32,700 bases of DNA from an uncultured Lachnospiraceae bacterium (GCA_946620235.1 CAMONC010000010.1:1-32700); one strand, 5' to 3'. Counted from the first letter of the stretch, positions 17,408 to 25,490 are shown. Notes: generated by a model not told the origin, from the sequence alone. Made by a program: numbers and translations.

Positions 17408-19000
17408 ATGAACGGGTATTTCAGGATTTCCACGACCGCCACATCTACCAATCTGGAACTCTTCGCACCGAAAGATGGCGGCACTCCGGTTAAAACAGGT
17501 GAAATAATCTCATATCTGACGGGCAAGACCATTCCGTATGATGCAGGAAGTCTGGGCAAGGCAATCGATGAGGCGGCTACCAAGGATACTACCGTCACTC
17601 TTAATATGTCACCCTGTGCGCCGATATCCGAGTCGTGCGATGTAACGATATCTCCGGATAAGATGCAGGCAACTGTCAGACTGTACAGTGCAAGTGTGGG
17701 AGGCAGGAATCTGGATGTTGCCGACATAAAGAGCAGCCTGGCATCCAGAGGGGTATCGTACGGACTGAAAGAGGATGTTATAGCCGATATAATAGCCAAT
17801 CCCAGATATTGTGAAGATATATTGGTAGCGGAGGGTACTGCTCCGGGTGAGAGCACGGACGGCTATATCGAGTATCTGTTCAATACCGACAGAAAGCAGA
17901 GACCTACTGTCCTTGAAGACGGAAGTGTGGACTTTTTCCATCTGAATGTACTTCAGGCATGTGCTACGGGACAGGAGATAGCCAAGCTTCATCCCTCGGT
18001 AAGGGGAGAAGACGGTAAAGCCCTGGACGGATCCATAGTCCGTTCCAGAGAACCGAAGGAGGTCAAGTTCAAGTACGGTGCCAATATTCATGTAAGTGAT
18101 GACGGCAAGACTCTGATCTCCGATGTGGACGGTAATGTGAGTCTGGTCAGCGATCAGGTTTTTGTTAATAATTCTCTTACATTCGATGCGGTAAGTACTG
18201 CAACCGGTAATATTGATTTCGAAGGAAGCGTGGTCATTAACGGAAATATAGATACCAACTTCGAGGTCAGAGTGAAAGGTGATGTGACGGTAAACGGCGT
18301 TATCGAAGGCGCTTATGTGGAAGCCGGCGGAAATATTATCGTTGCCCGTGGCGTGAACGGTATGGGCAAGGCCGTACTGAAGGCCGGAGGAAATATCATC
18401 GCGAAGTATCTCGAGAACGTGACTGCAAACGCAGGCGGATATATACAGGCCGAGACTATCATGCACTCCACCATATCGGCCGCAGGTGATATCATCGTGG
18501 ACGGCCGTAAAGGAATGCTGTCCGGCGGTCATGCTACTGCCGGCGGGATGGTAGAGGTAAAGAATCTCGGATCCGAGATGGCTAATGATACGATCGTCGA
18601 GGTGGGCCTGTCGCCCATGATCAAGCGTGAGATCGCCGATCTGAGAAATCAGGCTGCCGAGAAGCAGAAGACACTGGATCAGATCATGCCTGTACTCAAT
18701 AACATGGCTATGAAGATCAAGGCGGGAGCAGTTCTTACCGATGATCAGAAGAAATACGTAGGTCAGCTGATGGGTGTTCAAAAGACTACGGATGAAGAAC
18801 TTGCATCTGTAATGGTCAGACTGGCAGAACTTGAGAATGCATATAATGTGGATACACCCGCCGAGGTCAAGGTGAAGGGCACCGTTTATCCGGGCGCCAG
18901 AGTGTGTATCTCGGATGTGTCGATGTCAGTCAAGCAGCCCGCTAAGTATTGCAAGTTCGTAAAGCTTCGCGGAGATGTCAAACTGACTTCATACGACTGA
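17408..19000 (+). CDS. DUF342 / FapA family protein (flagellar assembly protein A)
   Basis: The 530-residue protein has an N-terminal domain (about 1-200), a repetitive right-handed beta-helix-like core (about 245-400) with short GxI/GxV strand repeats such as GNIIVARGV, GGNIIAKYL and AGDIIVDGR, and a C-terminal helical coiled coil (about 402-475) plus a terminal beta segment. This is the DUF342/FapA layout. The family name flagellar assembly protein A comes from its neighbourhood; the biochemical role is unclear (polymer-forming scaffolds are one possibility). The ribosome binding site is weak (TGGGGGTT, about 14 bases upstream), so translation may be lower than that of its neighbours. Confidence 0.9.
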   Translation: MNGYFRISTTATSTNLELFAPKDGGTPVKTGEIISYLTGKTIPYDAGSLGKAIDEAATKDTTVTLNMSPCAPISESCDVTISPDKMQATVRLYSASVGGRNLDVADIKSSLASRGVSYGLKEDVIADIIANPRYCEDILVAEGTAPGESTDGYIEYLFNTDRKQRPTVLEDGSVDFFHLNVLQACATGQEIAKLHPSVRGEDGKALDGSIVRSREPKEVKFKYGANIHVSDDGKTLISDVDGNVSLVSDQVFVNNSLTFDAVSTATGNIDFEGSVVINGNIDTNFEVRVKGDVTVNGVIEGAYVEAGGNIIVARGVNGMGKAVLKAGGNIIAKYLENVTANAGGYIQAETIMHSTISAAGDIIVDGRKGMLSGGHATAGGMVEVKNLGSEMANDTIVEVGLSPMIKREIADLRNQAAEKQKTLDQIMPVLNNMAMKIKAGAVLTDDQKKYVGQLMGVQKTTDEELASVMVRLAELENAYNVDTPAEVKVKGTVYPGARVCISDVSMSVKQPAKYCKFVKLRGDVKLTSYD

Positions 19001-19029
19001 TGTGCAGCTGTTCGATTTGGAGGTAGACT

Positions 19030-19353
19030 ATGGCAATAGGCGCTATAGAAATGCAGGGTCAGATACTCCGTACTCAGGATTATGCTACGGTTAAGGCCCA
19101 GGAAGATTCCAAAAGCGAAGTAAATCAGGCCGATATAAACAATGCCAGACAGACCGAAGAGGTACGTCAGTTTAATCGTGTATCCGGCACTCAGCAAAGC
19201 AATAGAAGCGCAAATGACGGTAACGCCGCCGATCAGGGAAGCAATCAGTATACCGGAGACGGCGGAGCCAAAAGACGCGAAGCCAGAGAGGCCAGAGCCA
19301 GAGACGGCAAGGTACTCTTAAAAGCAGTGGAACACATAGATATTCAAAGTTGA
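19030..19353 (+). CDS. Small hydrophilic protein of unknown function
   Basis: Not recognised. A 107-residue, highly polar protein with no membrane segment and no cysteine. The first 30 residues (MAIGAIEMQGQILRTQDY) look conserved-helix-like; the middle is Asn/Gln/Ser-rich and probably disordered (about 45-80); the end is Arg/Lys/Ala-rich with KRREAREARARDGK. It has a strong ribosome binding site (TTGGAGGTAG), lies 29 bases after the DUF342 gene, and shares the operon. It does not resemble FlgM. Its place between the FapA-like and DUF6115-like genes suggests a lineage-specific motility accessory role, which is inference only. Confidence 0.85.
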   Translation: MAIGAIEMQGQILRTQDYATVKAQEDSKSEVNQADINNARQTEEVRQFNRVSGTQQSNRSANDGNAADQGSNQYTGDGGAKRREAREARARDGKVLLKAVEHIDIQS

Positions 19354-19368
19354 TACGGGACTGTACAT

Positions 19369-20232
19369 ATGATATTGGAAATAATCATCGGAGCGCTTGG
19401 AATAGCGCTCCTTATAGCGGGATACGTGATCCCGGCACGCAAAGAAGAAGATGAATCGGTGGAAACCTTTTCCAGAGATCAGGTTCACGAGATGGTTTCG
19501 GAGGAGGTCAATGCTGTCAAAGGCCGTATCGACGATATAGTTGATGAGACGGTTCAGTATGCCATCGAGAAAACAGAGCGAAGCATGGACAGACTCAGCA
19601 ATGAGAAAATGATGGCTGTCAGTGAATACTCCGACACCGTGCTGGATCAGATCAATAAGAGCCATGAGGAAGTAGTATTCCTGTATGACATGCTCAACGA
19701 CAAGCACGAGAATCTGAAAGAAACCGTTGCCGAGGCTACGCGTAAAGCCGATGAAGTAGATGAAAAGGTGAAGAATGCGGAGGAAAACCTCGCACCTCTC
19801 GTAGCCAGGATCGAGAGTCAGGTCGAGGCAGAGGCTTCAACTTCTGTTCCCGTTACACCGGATGTTCAGGAGAAAGACAGTGAGACGGAAGCGCCTGGCA
19901 GATCACGTTCGCGCCGCAAACCCGTACCGATAGTCAAAAACGAACCCGTGACAGTGATGCCGGCAGTTCCTGATACCGAGGATGAGCAGGAAGAGGATCC
20001 GAATGAGGACTATCTGGAGGACGAGTGGGAAGACTTCGATGATACAGAAGATGATACCGATCCGGACGGCCCTGAGATCACTTTCAGTGCGAGATCTCCC
20101 GGAAGCCGCAACAGTAACGATCGGATCCTGGAACTGCATAAGGCCGGTAAGTCAAATATGGCTATCGCAAAGGAACTGGGACTTGGTATCGGCGAAGTTA
20201 AATTAGTAATAGATCTGTTTAAGGGGCTGTGA
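19369..20232 (+). CDS. DUF6115-like membrane-anchored protein with C-terminal HTH-like segment
   Basis: A 287-residue protein: one N-terminal membrane helix (about 2-23), a long coiled-coil-like region (about 30-150), an acidic Pro/Glu/Asp-rich linker (about 150-240) and a short C-terminal module, ILELHKAGKSNMAIAKELGLGIGEVKLVIDLF (about 253-285). That module matches from memory the DUF6115 signature seen beside Lachnospiraceae flagellar genes and resembles a helix-turn-helix (recognition helix GIGEVKLVIDL). If the HTH is real it would sit in the cytoplasm on a membrane tether. DNA binding is not shown, since such small HTH units can also bind protein. The ribosome binding site is weak. Confidence 0.83.
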   Translation: MILEIIIGALGIALLIAGYVIPARKEEDESVETFSRDQVHEMVSEEVNAVKGRIDDIVDETVQYAIEKTERSMDRLSNEKMMAVSEYSDTVLDQINKSHEEVVFLYDMLNDKHENLKETVAEATRKADEVDEKVKNAEENLAPLVARIESQVEAEASTSVPVTPDVQEKDSETEAPGRSRSRRKPVPIVKNEPVTVMPAVPDTEDEQEEDPNEDYLEDEWEDFDDTEDDTDPDGPEITFSARSPGSRNSNDRILELHKAGKSNMAIAKELGLGIGEVKLVIDLFKGL

Positions 20233-20233
20233 T

Positions 20234-20974
20234 ATGAATCTGAAATACTATCTGAAAGGTTTAGGCCTCGGACTTATAGTAACGGCTCTGGTTCTGGGGA
20301 TACATCATGCACGGACGAAAGATGCCGTGATGACTGATGCACAGATCAAGGAGAGAGCAGCCGAACTGGGCATGGTTGACGGGTCCACTCGTTTGATAGA
20401 GGAGATCCCCAGTACTGAGGAAATGCTCGCCGAGATACAGGATAATGATGTGACAAATGACACATCTGGCACTTCGACTACCGATGAAACTGCCGATGAG
20501 TCGGAAACGGGTGATCAAGATGCTGATCAGACCGAAACAAGCGATGATGTGATCGCGGATGCAAATGCTCTGCTCGAAGATACCACTGCAGAGATAACTA
20601 CAGATGCGCCCGATGATCCCGGACTTGATTATCCTACCGAAGATTACTCGTTTACCATGCTTGAGCCTGAGACCATTACAGAGGTTCCCACTTCGGAGAC
20701 CGATTCCGTGACCGACCATGAGTTTACTCCCACAGCAGGAGCGTCCGACAGCGGAAGCGGCGCAGGTGGAGCGGGAAGCATCACCATATCATCCGGTGAT
20801 TCTTCGGACAGGGTTGCGCGTAAGCTGGCAGATGCCGGTATCGTATCATCGGCTGCCGAGTATGACCGTTTCCTGTGCAGTCACGGATATGACAGGGTTC
20901 TCCGCACCGGAACGTATACTTTCAATGAAGGCATGAGTGATGATGAGATAGCCCGCATGATCACCGGCAGGTGA
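20234..20974 (+). CDS. Membrane-anchored protein with MltG-type LysM-like domain, no catalytic domain
   Basis: A 246-residue protein with an N-terminal membrane anchor (about 5-25), a long acidic Thr/Asp/Glu-rich linker (about 50-175), and a C-terminal domain (about 180-246) matching the LysM-like subdomain of MltG/YceG: SSDRVARKLADAGIVSSAAEYDRFL, then RTGTYTFNEGMSDDEIARMIT. The MltG catalytic domain that should follow is absent, and the gene ends normally at a TGA. It may bind peptidoglycan without cutting it. AAGGGG precedes the ATG, one base after the previous gene. It is the last gene of the motility operon. Similar short proteins are often annotated as endolytic transglycosylase, which would overstate its activity. 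Confidence 0.82.
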   Translation: MNLKYYLKGLGLGLIVTALVLGIHHARTKDAVMTDAQIKERAAELGMVDGSTRLIEEIPSTEEMLAEIQDNDVTNDTSGTSTTDETADESETGDQDADQTETSDDVIADANALLEDTTAEITTDAPDDPGLDYPTEDYSFTMLEPETITEVPTSETDSVTDHEFTPTAGASDSGSGAGGAGSITISSGDSSDRVARKLADAGIVSSAAEYDRFLCSHGYDRVLRTGTYTFNEGMSDDEIARMITGR

Positions 20975-21023
20975 CCGCGGATATCCCGGACTCTTTATCT
21001 GCAGAATTTTCGCGGGAAATCTC

Positions 21024-21052
21024 TTGATTTCTCTATATATAAGTAGTATTAT
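21024..21052 (+). promoter_or_regulatory. Predicted sigma-A promoter for rpsB-tsf
   Basis: TTGATT (21024-21029), 17-base spacer, TATTAT (21047-21052): 4/6 and 5/6 matches to the consensus with optimal spacing. Transcription would start near 21059, giving a leader of about 148 bases before rpsB. It is the best sigma-A match in this 232-base gap. Confidence 0.65.
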
Positions 21053-21056
21053 AGTT

Positions 21057-21082
21057 GGGCATGCGCTTGCATGTCCTTTTTT
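21057..21082 (+). terminator. Terminator-like hairpin after the motility operon, overlapping the rpsB transcription start
   Basis: GGGCATGC (21057-21064), loop GCTT, GCATGTCC (21069-21076), then T6. The 8-bp stem has one G-U pair. It is well placed to end the motility operon 83 bases after the last stop. It also begins at the predicted start site of the rpsB promoter, so in the rpsB transcript it would be a 5'-terminal hairpin. Confidence 0.65.
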
Positions 21083-21129
21083 GTGCAACATTACAAGACA
21101 GGCTGATGCGCACATGCAGCAAATAATCA

Positions 21130-21179
21130 CGTGCATATTTCCGTATGGTGCCTGATAAGCTTCACGGGTTAGATGCACG
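21130..21179 (+). promoter_or_regulatory. Inverted-repeat element in the rpsB leader
   Basis: CGTGCAT (21130-21136) can pair with ATGCACG (21173-21179), enclosing 36 bases with an inner CCGT/ACGG pairing (21141-21144 with 21164-21167). An upstream ATGCGCAC could compete for the GTGCAT strand. The structure ends about 11 bases before the TGGAGG ribosome binding site of rpsB. Ribosomal protein leaders often carry autoregulatory structures; this one is not recognised as a known family. Confidence 0.4.
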
Positions 21180-21206
21180 GAAGTTCAACCAAATGGAGGT
21201 TTTGAA

Positions 21207-21977
21207 ATGAGCGTAGTATCAATGAAACAGTTACTGGAAGCAGGTGTTCACTTCGGACACCAGACCCGCAGATGGAACCCTAAGATGGCTCCTTACATCT
21301 TCACCGAGCGTAACGGGATCCATATCATCGACCTGCAGAAGTCGGTAGGCAAGGTTGATGAGGCTTACAATGCGGTATTCGATATCGCTTCCCAGGGAGG
21401 TACCATCCTTTTCGTAGGTACCAAGAAGCAGGCTCAGGATGCGGTTAAGACCGAGGCTGAGCGTTGCGGTATGTTCTATGTTAATGAGAGATGGCTCGGC
21501 GGTATGCTGACCAACTTCCGTACCATCCGTTCACGTGTAGACAGACTCAAGGCTATCGAGAGAATGTCTGAGGACGGTACATTTGATGTACTTCCCAAGA
21601 AGGAAGTCGTACAGCTTCGTAAGGAGTGGGAGAAGCTTGAGAAGAACCTCGGCGGTATCAAGAACATGACCCGTATTCCCGATGCTATCTTCGTAGTAGA
21701 TCCCAAGAAAGAGCACATCTGCGTACAGGAAGCTCACTCACTCGGCATCACACTGATCGGTATCGGCGATACCAACTGCGATCCCGAAGAGCTTGATTAT
21801 GTGATCCCCGGCAATGATGATGCCATTCGTGCCGTTAAGCTTCTGACATCCAAGATGGCAGATGCAGTCATCGAGGCAAACCAGGGTGAAGAAATGGTTA
21901 CTGCAGATGAGATGGCAGGAGATGCAGAAGAGACAGAAGCAGCAGATATCGAAGAAGTAGCTGCTGAAGAAGAGTAA
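21207..21977 (+). CDS. rpsB: 30S ribosomal protein S2
   Basis: A 256-residue S2 with the family start [22 protein letters not shown], the [13 protein letters not shown] segment and [19 protein letters not shown] followed by [22 protein letters not shown]. The C terminus has an acidic Ala/Glu tail of roughly 25 residues, common in Clostridia. TGGAGG sits 7 bases or so before the ATG. Gene order rpsB-tsf is universal in bacteria, and codon use (few rare codons) looks like a highly expressed gene. Confidence 0.99.
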   Translation: MSVVSMKQLLEAGVHFGHQTRRWNPKMAPYIFTERNGIHIIDLQKSVGKVDEAYNAVFDIASQGGTILFVGTKKQAQDAVKTEAERCGMFYVNERWLGGMLTNFRTIRSRVDRLKAIERMSEDGTFDVLPKKEVVQLRKEWEKLEKNLGGIKNMTRIPDAIFVVDPKKEHICVQEAHSLGITLIGIGDTNCDPEELDYVIPGNDDAIRAVKLLTSKMADAVIEANQGEEMVTADEMAGDAEETEAADIEEVAAEEE

Positions 21978-22000
21978 GATAGATTTAGGAGGATACAGAT

Positions 22001-22921
22001 ATGGCTGAGATTACAGCATCCATGGTCAAGGAACTGCGTGAGACTACAGGCGCAGGCATGATGGACTGCAAAAAGGCACTTGCCGAGACAGACGGCAATA
22101 TGGAAGAAGCTATCGAGGTGCTCAGAAAGAGCGGCGCTGCAAAGGCTGAGAAGAAAGCCAGCAGGATCGCTGCAGAGGGTATCTGCCGTGTAGCTATAGA
22201 TAACGATAAGACTGCTGCGGTTGTTGAGGTTAACTCCGAGACAGACTTCGTAGCAAAGAATGAAGTATTCCAGAGCTTTGTAGAAGGTGTTGCAAAGCAG
22301 GCACTTGCTTCCGGAGCAGCTGATGTTGATGCTCTCCTTGAGGAGAAGTGGAACGAGGATGCTTCCAAGACCGTTAAGGATGTTCTGGTTGAGAAGACCG
22401 CTACTATCGGCGAGAAGCTTTCCGTCAGAAGATTTGAGAAGGCATCCGGTGACTGTGTGGTATCTTATCTGCACGGCGGCGGACGTATCGGCGTAGTAGT
22501 AGCAGCTGACGGCGCAGGAAATGATGCATCCGTTAAGGAAGCTCTTACCAACGTAGCTATGCAGATCGCTGCCATGAGCCCCAAGTTCATCGCAGACAGC
22601 GATGTTGATCAGTCCTACATCGATCATGAGACCGAGATCCTCAAGGCTCAGATGGATGCAGATCCCAAGGAAGCAGCCAAGCCCGAGCAGGTTAAGGCCG
22701 GCATCATCAAGGGCCGTGTAAATAAACTGCTCAAGGATGTAGTACTTCTTGATCAGGTATATGTAAGAGCTGAGGACGGAAAGCAGTCTGTAGCTCAGTA
22801 TCTTGCAACGGTTAATAAGGACCTTAAGCTTACCAAGTTCATCCGTTTCGAGGTAGGTGAAGGCATGGAGAAGAAGAACGAAGATTTTGCTGCTGAAGTA
22901 GCAGCTCAGATGAACGCATAA
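22001..22921 (+). CDS. tsf: Translation elongation factor Ts
   Basis: EF-Ts recharges EF-Tu with GTP. The 306-residue product has the UBA-like N terminus (VKELRETTGAGMMDCKKAL), the NSETDFVAKNEVFQ motif that contacts EF-Tu, two core subdomains and the C-terminal module. The TDFV residues are intact. TAGGAGGATA precedes the ATG, 23 bases after rpsB. A strong terminator follows 26 bases after the stop. Confidence 0.99.
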   Translation: MAEITASMVKELRETTGAGMMDCKKALAETDGNMEEAIEVLRKSGAAKAEKKASRIAAEGICRVAIDNDKTAAVVEVNSETDFVAKNEVFQSFVEGVAKQALASGAADVDALLEEKWNEDASKTVKDVLVEKTATIGEKLSVRRFEKASGDCVVSYLHGGGRIGVVVAADGAGNDASVKEALTNVAMQIAAMSPKFIADSDVDQSYIDHETEILKAQMDADPKEAAKPEQVKAGIIKGRVNKLLKDVVLLDQVYVRAEDGKQSVAQYLATVNKDLKLTKFIRFEVGEGMEKKNEDFAAEVAAQMNA

Positions 22922-22947
22922 TTCTCCCGAATTAATGCAAAACCGAG

Positions 22948-22979
22948 GCACCCGGATTTATATATCCGGGTGCTTTTTT
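22948..22979 (+). terminator. Intrinsic terminator after tsf
   Basis: GCACCCGGAT (22948-22957), loop TTATAT, ATCCGGGTGC (22964-22973), then T6. The 10-bp stem is perfect and GC-rich, followed at once by the T run. Confidence 0.95.
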
Positions 22980-23002
22980 ATACTCTCGCCCAGGGGTTTA
23001 TA

Positions 23003-23011
23003 TGCTATACT
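23003..23011 (+). promoter_or_regulatory. Extended -10 promoter for the sulfhydrylase gene
   Basis: TGC-TATACT (TGC at 23003-23005, TATACT at 23006-23011) matches an extended -10 element with 5/6 in the hexamer. The -35 region (around CTCTCG) is poor, which is tolerated with an extended -10. The start site would be near 23018, leaving a leader of about 30 bases, too short for an S-box or T-box. Confidence 0.55.
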
Positions 23012-23047
23012 AATTTAGATATTACTATATCAAAGGAGAGGCTTAAG

Positions 23048-24331
23048 ATGAGCGATTACAGGATCAATACCAGATGTGTACAGGGCGGTTATACGCCGGG
23101 AAACGGAGAACCCAGACAGATACCTATCATACAGTCCACGACGTTTAAATATGATACGAGTGAGGACATGGGTAAGCTCTTTGACCTGGAGGCGAGCGGA
23201 TACTTTTATACCAGACTTCAGAATCCGACGAATGATTTCGTGGCAGCGAAGATCGCCGAGCTTGAAGGCGGTACAGCCGCCATGCTTACCAGTTCGGGGC
23301 AGGCAGCGAACTTCTTTGCACTCTTTAATATATGTGAATGCGGATCGCATATCGTGGCATCATCATCCATATATGGCGGCACATTCAACCTGATAGCCGT
23401 AACAATGGCTAAAATGGGCATAGATGTGACATTTGTCATACCTGATGCCACCGAAGAGGAACTGAATGCCGCATTCCGTGACAATACCCGAGCCGTGTTC
23501 GGCGAGACCATTGCAAATCCGGCACTTACCGTGCTTGATATCGAGAAATTCGCACGTGTGGCTCATGCCCACGGAGTACCGCTCATTGTAGACAATACAT
23601 TCCCGACTCCCGTTAACTGCAGACCCATAGAGTGGGGAGCCGATATCGTCACCCATTCCACCACTAAGTATATGGACGGCCACGGTGCCGCAGTAGGCGG
23701 TGCGATCGTGGATTCGGGCAAGTTTGACTGGATGGCACATGCCGATAAGTTCCCCGGTCTGTGCACACCCGATGATTCATACCACGGGATCACTTATGCC
23801 GAGAAGTTCGGGCAGGGCGGAGCCTTCATTACCAAGTGTACCGCTCAGCTTATGCGTGATTTCGGATGCATACAGTCTCCTCAGAACGCTTTTCTCCTGA
23901 ATCTCGGACTTGAATCACTGCATGTACGCATGCCCAGACATGTGGAAAACGGACAGGCGGTAGCTGAGTTCCTTCAGTCACAGCCTCAGGTTACGCATGT
24001 AAGTTATCCCGGTCTTAAAACGGATAAATACTATGAAACAGCACAGAAGTACATGCCCAACGGCGGATGCGGAGTGGTCAGTTTCGAGCTGGCCGGTGGC
24101 AGATCTGCAGCCGAGAAGTTCATGAAGAATCTGAAGCTCGCTGCGATCGAGACTCATGTGGCCGATGCACGTACATGCTGTCTGAATCCCGCTACCAGCA
24201 CACATCGTCAGATGACCGATGAGCAGCTCGCCGAGGCAGGCATTCCTGCCGGACTAGTGCGCATGTCATGCGGCCTGGAGGATAAGCAGGATCTGATAGA
24301 TGATCTGGCTCAGGCACTCGCAGCGGTATGA
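23048..24331 (+). CDS. metY: O-acetylhomoserine aminocarboxypropyltransferase (sulfhydrylase)
   Basis: A PLP enzyme of the Cys/Met metabolism family that makes homocysteine from O-acetylhomoserine and sulfide. The product of 427 residues has the N-terminal TRCVQGGYTPGNGEPRQIPIIQSTTF typical of MetY, the YTRLQNPT and SSGQAAN segments, and PLP lysine K207 in THSTTKYMDGHG. The ORF track starts upstream at 22970 inside the terminator; ATG 23048 is chosen because AAAGGAGAGG lies just before it. Length and motifs favour MetY over the shorter cystathionine gamma-synthases. It stands as the first gene after the tsf terminator with its own promoter; no sulfur-regulating riboswitch is seen. Confidence 0.93.
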   Translation: MSDYRINTRCVQGGYTPGNGEPRQIPIIQSTTFKYDTSEDMGKLFDLEASGYFYTRLQNPTNDFVAAKIAELEGGTAAMLTSSGQAANFFALFNICECGSHIVASSSIYGGTFNLIAVTMAKMGIDVTFVIPDATEEELNAAFRDNTRAVFGETIANPALTVLDIEKFARVAHAHGVPLIVDNTFPTPVNCRPIEWGADIVTHSTTKYMDGHGAAVGGAIVDSGKFDWMAHADKFPGLCTPDDSYHGITYAEKFGQGGAFITKCTAQLMRDFGCIQSPQNAFLLNLGLESLHVRMPRHVENGQAVAEFLQSQPQVTHVSYPGLKTDKYYETAQKYMPNGGCGVVSFELAGGRSAAEKFMKNLKLAAIETHVADARTCCLNPATSTHRQMTDEQLAEAGIPAGLVRMSCGLEDKQDLIDDLAQALAAV

Positions 24332-24335
24332 CCAT

Positions 24336-25382
24336 ATGAAGAAAATACTTAAAGTAGCAGGGATCATTCTCGGAGTGATCGTATTGATCCCTGTGCTGTT
24401 CGTTGCATATCTGAGGATAACGATGTACTCCCCCGAGCCGGAGGAAATGCTTGAAGTCAACTCCGGAAGCGCTGTCGTGAGTGTGGGGGACGAGCTCAGC
24501 ATTCTGACATTTAATCTGGGTTATGCCGGCTACAATAAGAGCGAGGATTTCTTTATGGACGGAGGCAAGGGGGTTCTTCCCGAGTCATCGGATGCCGTTA
24601 TGGAGAATCTGTCGGGTATTGCATCTGCGATCAATGAGCAGGACTGCGATATCGTCATGGCTCAGGAAGTCGATGTGGATTCCCACAGGTCATACAACAT
24701 CAACGAAGTGGCGTACCTCAGTTCATCTATCGGCATGCAGCCGGTTTTTGCGTGCAATTATAAGGTTGCATTCGTCCCGTATCCGATACCTCCCATGGGT
24801 AAAACCTACAGCGGTCTGGCTACCTATACGCGCCTGAATGTGCGTGAGGCGGTGAGATACGCTCTGCCGGAGGCCGCTCCGTGGTATATGTCACCGGGAT
24901 ATCTCAAGAGATGCCTGCTCGTGGAGCGCATCCCGGTTGAGAATTCTGATAAGGAGCTGGTCCTTGTCAACCATCATCTCGAAGCCTATACCGATGATGA
25001 GAAAAGGGACGGCCAGCTGAGCGTGCTCAATAACCTGATCGAGGAGGAGTATGCCAAGGGTAATTACGTGATCGTCGGAGGAGATTTTAATCAGGAATTC
25101 GAGATGAACGATAATCCGCCGATCATATCGGAGACAGGATGGCTTCCGGGCGAGATCAGGGCTTCGGATATCCCCGAAGGGTTCTATGCGGCGGTAGCCG
25201 ATAATGCGCCTTCATGCCGCTCACTGGAGGAACCTTTTGAAAGTAATGAGACTTCTCAGGTTTATATCATAGACGGATTCATAGTATCCAATAACATGGA
25301 GGTAAAGTCAGTCGAAGTATGCGACTACGGCTTCGTGAACTCCGATCATAACCCTGTCAGACTGGAGGTCAGACTCAGATGA
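24336..25382 (+). CDS. Membrane-anchored endonuclease/exonuclease/phosphatase family protein
   Basis: A 348-residue protein with an N-terminal membrane anchor (about 7-27) and an outward-facing EEP (DNase I-like) domain. Family catalytic signatures are intact: LTFNLGY, AQEVD (E111), NHHLEAY, GGDFNQ and the terminal SDHNPV. Such extracellular EEP proteins include phosphodiesterases, sphingomyelinase-like enzymes and nucleases; the substrate cannot be told from sequence. The ORF track starts at 24300; ATG 24336 is preferred because it opens the hydrophobic anchor (MKKILKVAGIILG). No strong ribosome binding site is seen and the start is 4 bases after the metY stop, so coupling to metY is likely. 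Confidence 0.88.
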   Translation: MKKILKVAGIILGVIVLIPVLFVAYLRITMYSPEPEEMLEVNSGSAVVSVGDELSILTFNLGYAGYNKSEDFFMDGGKGVLPESSDAVMENLSGIASAINEQDCDIVMAQEVDVDSHRSYNINEVAYLSSSIGMQPVFACNYKVAFVPYPIPPMGKTYSGLATYTRLNVREAVRYALPEAAPWYMSPGYLKRCLLVERIPVENSDKELVLVNHHLEAYTDDEKRDGQLSVLNNLIEEEYAKGNYVIVGGDFNQEFEMNDNPPIISETGWLPGEIRASDIPEGFYAAVADNAPSCRSLEEPFESNETSQVYIIDGFIVSNNMEVKSVEVCDYGFVNSDHNPVRLEVRLR

Positions 25383-25480
25383 AAACCAGGCTTACCGTGA
25401 TACACCAAAATGGCTCTGGCGACCGAAGAACTGTACTTCCGCCACCGGAGAGAATCATCGGTTGGATAAATAATTCTTGA
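25379..25480 (+). CDS. Possible 33-residue ORF overlapping the EEP gene stop
   Basis: An ATG at 25379 overlaps the EEP stop (ATGA) and opens a frame of 33 codons to TGA 25478-25480, beginning MKTRLTVIHQNGSG. The ATGA overlap is a common translational-coupling arrangement, but the product has no recognisable motif and the DNA can also be read as RNA structure upstream of a terminator. Low confidence that it is a real gene. Confidence 0.2.
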   Translation: MKTRLTVIHQNGSGDRRTVLPPPERIIGWINNS

Positions 25481-25490
25481 AAAGAATTTT
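25472..25490 (+). repeat. Small A/T-rich hairpin before the terminator
   Basis: AATTCTT (25472-25478), loop GAA, AAGAATT (25482-25488), then TTTTA partly shared with the stem. A weak 7-bp hairpin with a short T run, 12 bases ahead of the stronger hairpin at 25501. It could be a weak terminator or one of two alternative structures. Confidence 0.35.

Noticed and set aside
17609-18781. Minus-strand ORF of 390 aa opposite the DUF342 gene
   Set aside because: Shadow frame; the plus-strand product has clear family structure, while this one is rich in His/Tyr/Ser without any domain.
19030-19353. FlgM anti-sigma factor
   Set aside because: Size is near, but none of the FlgM C-terminal helix pattern is visible; left as unknown.
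21797-22951. Minus-strand ORF of 384 aa opposite rpsB/tsf
   Set aside because: Lies over two universal genes and runs into the tsf terminator; Cys/Leu/Ser-rich composition reflects reversed codons.
22980-23047. SAM or T-box riboswitch ahead of metY
   Set aside because: The predicted leader is only about 30 bases long and the strong hairpin before it is the tsf terminator.
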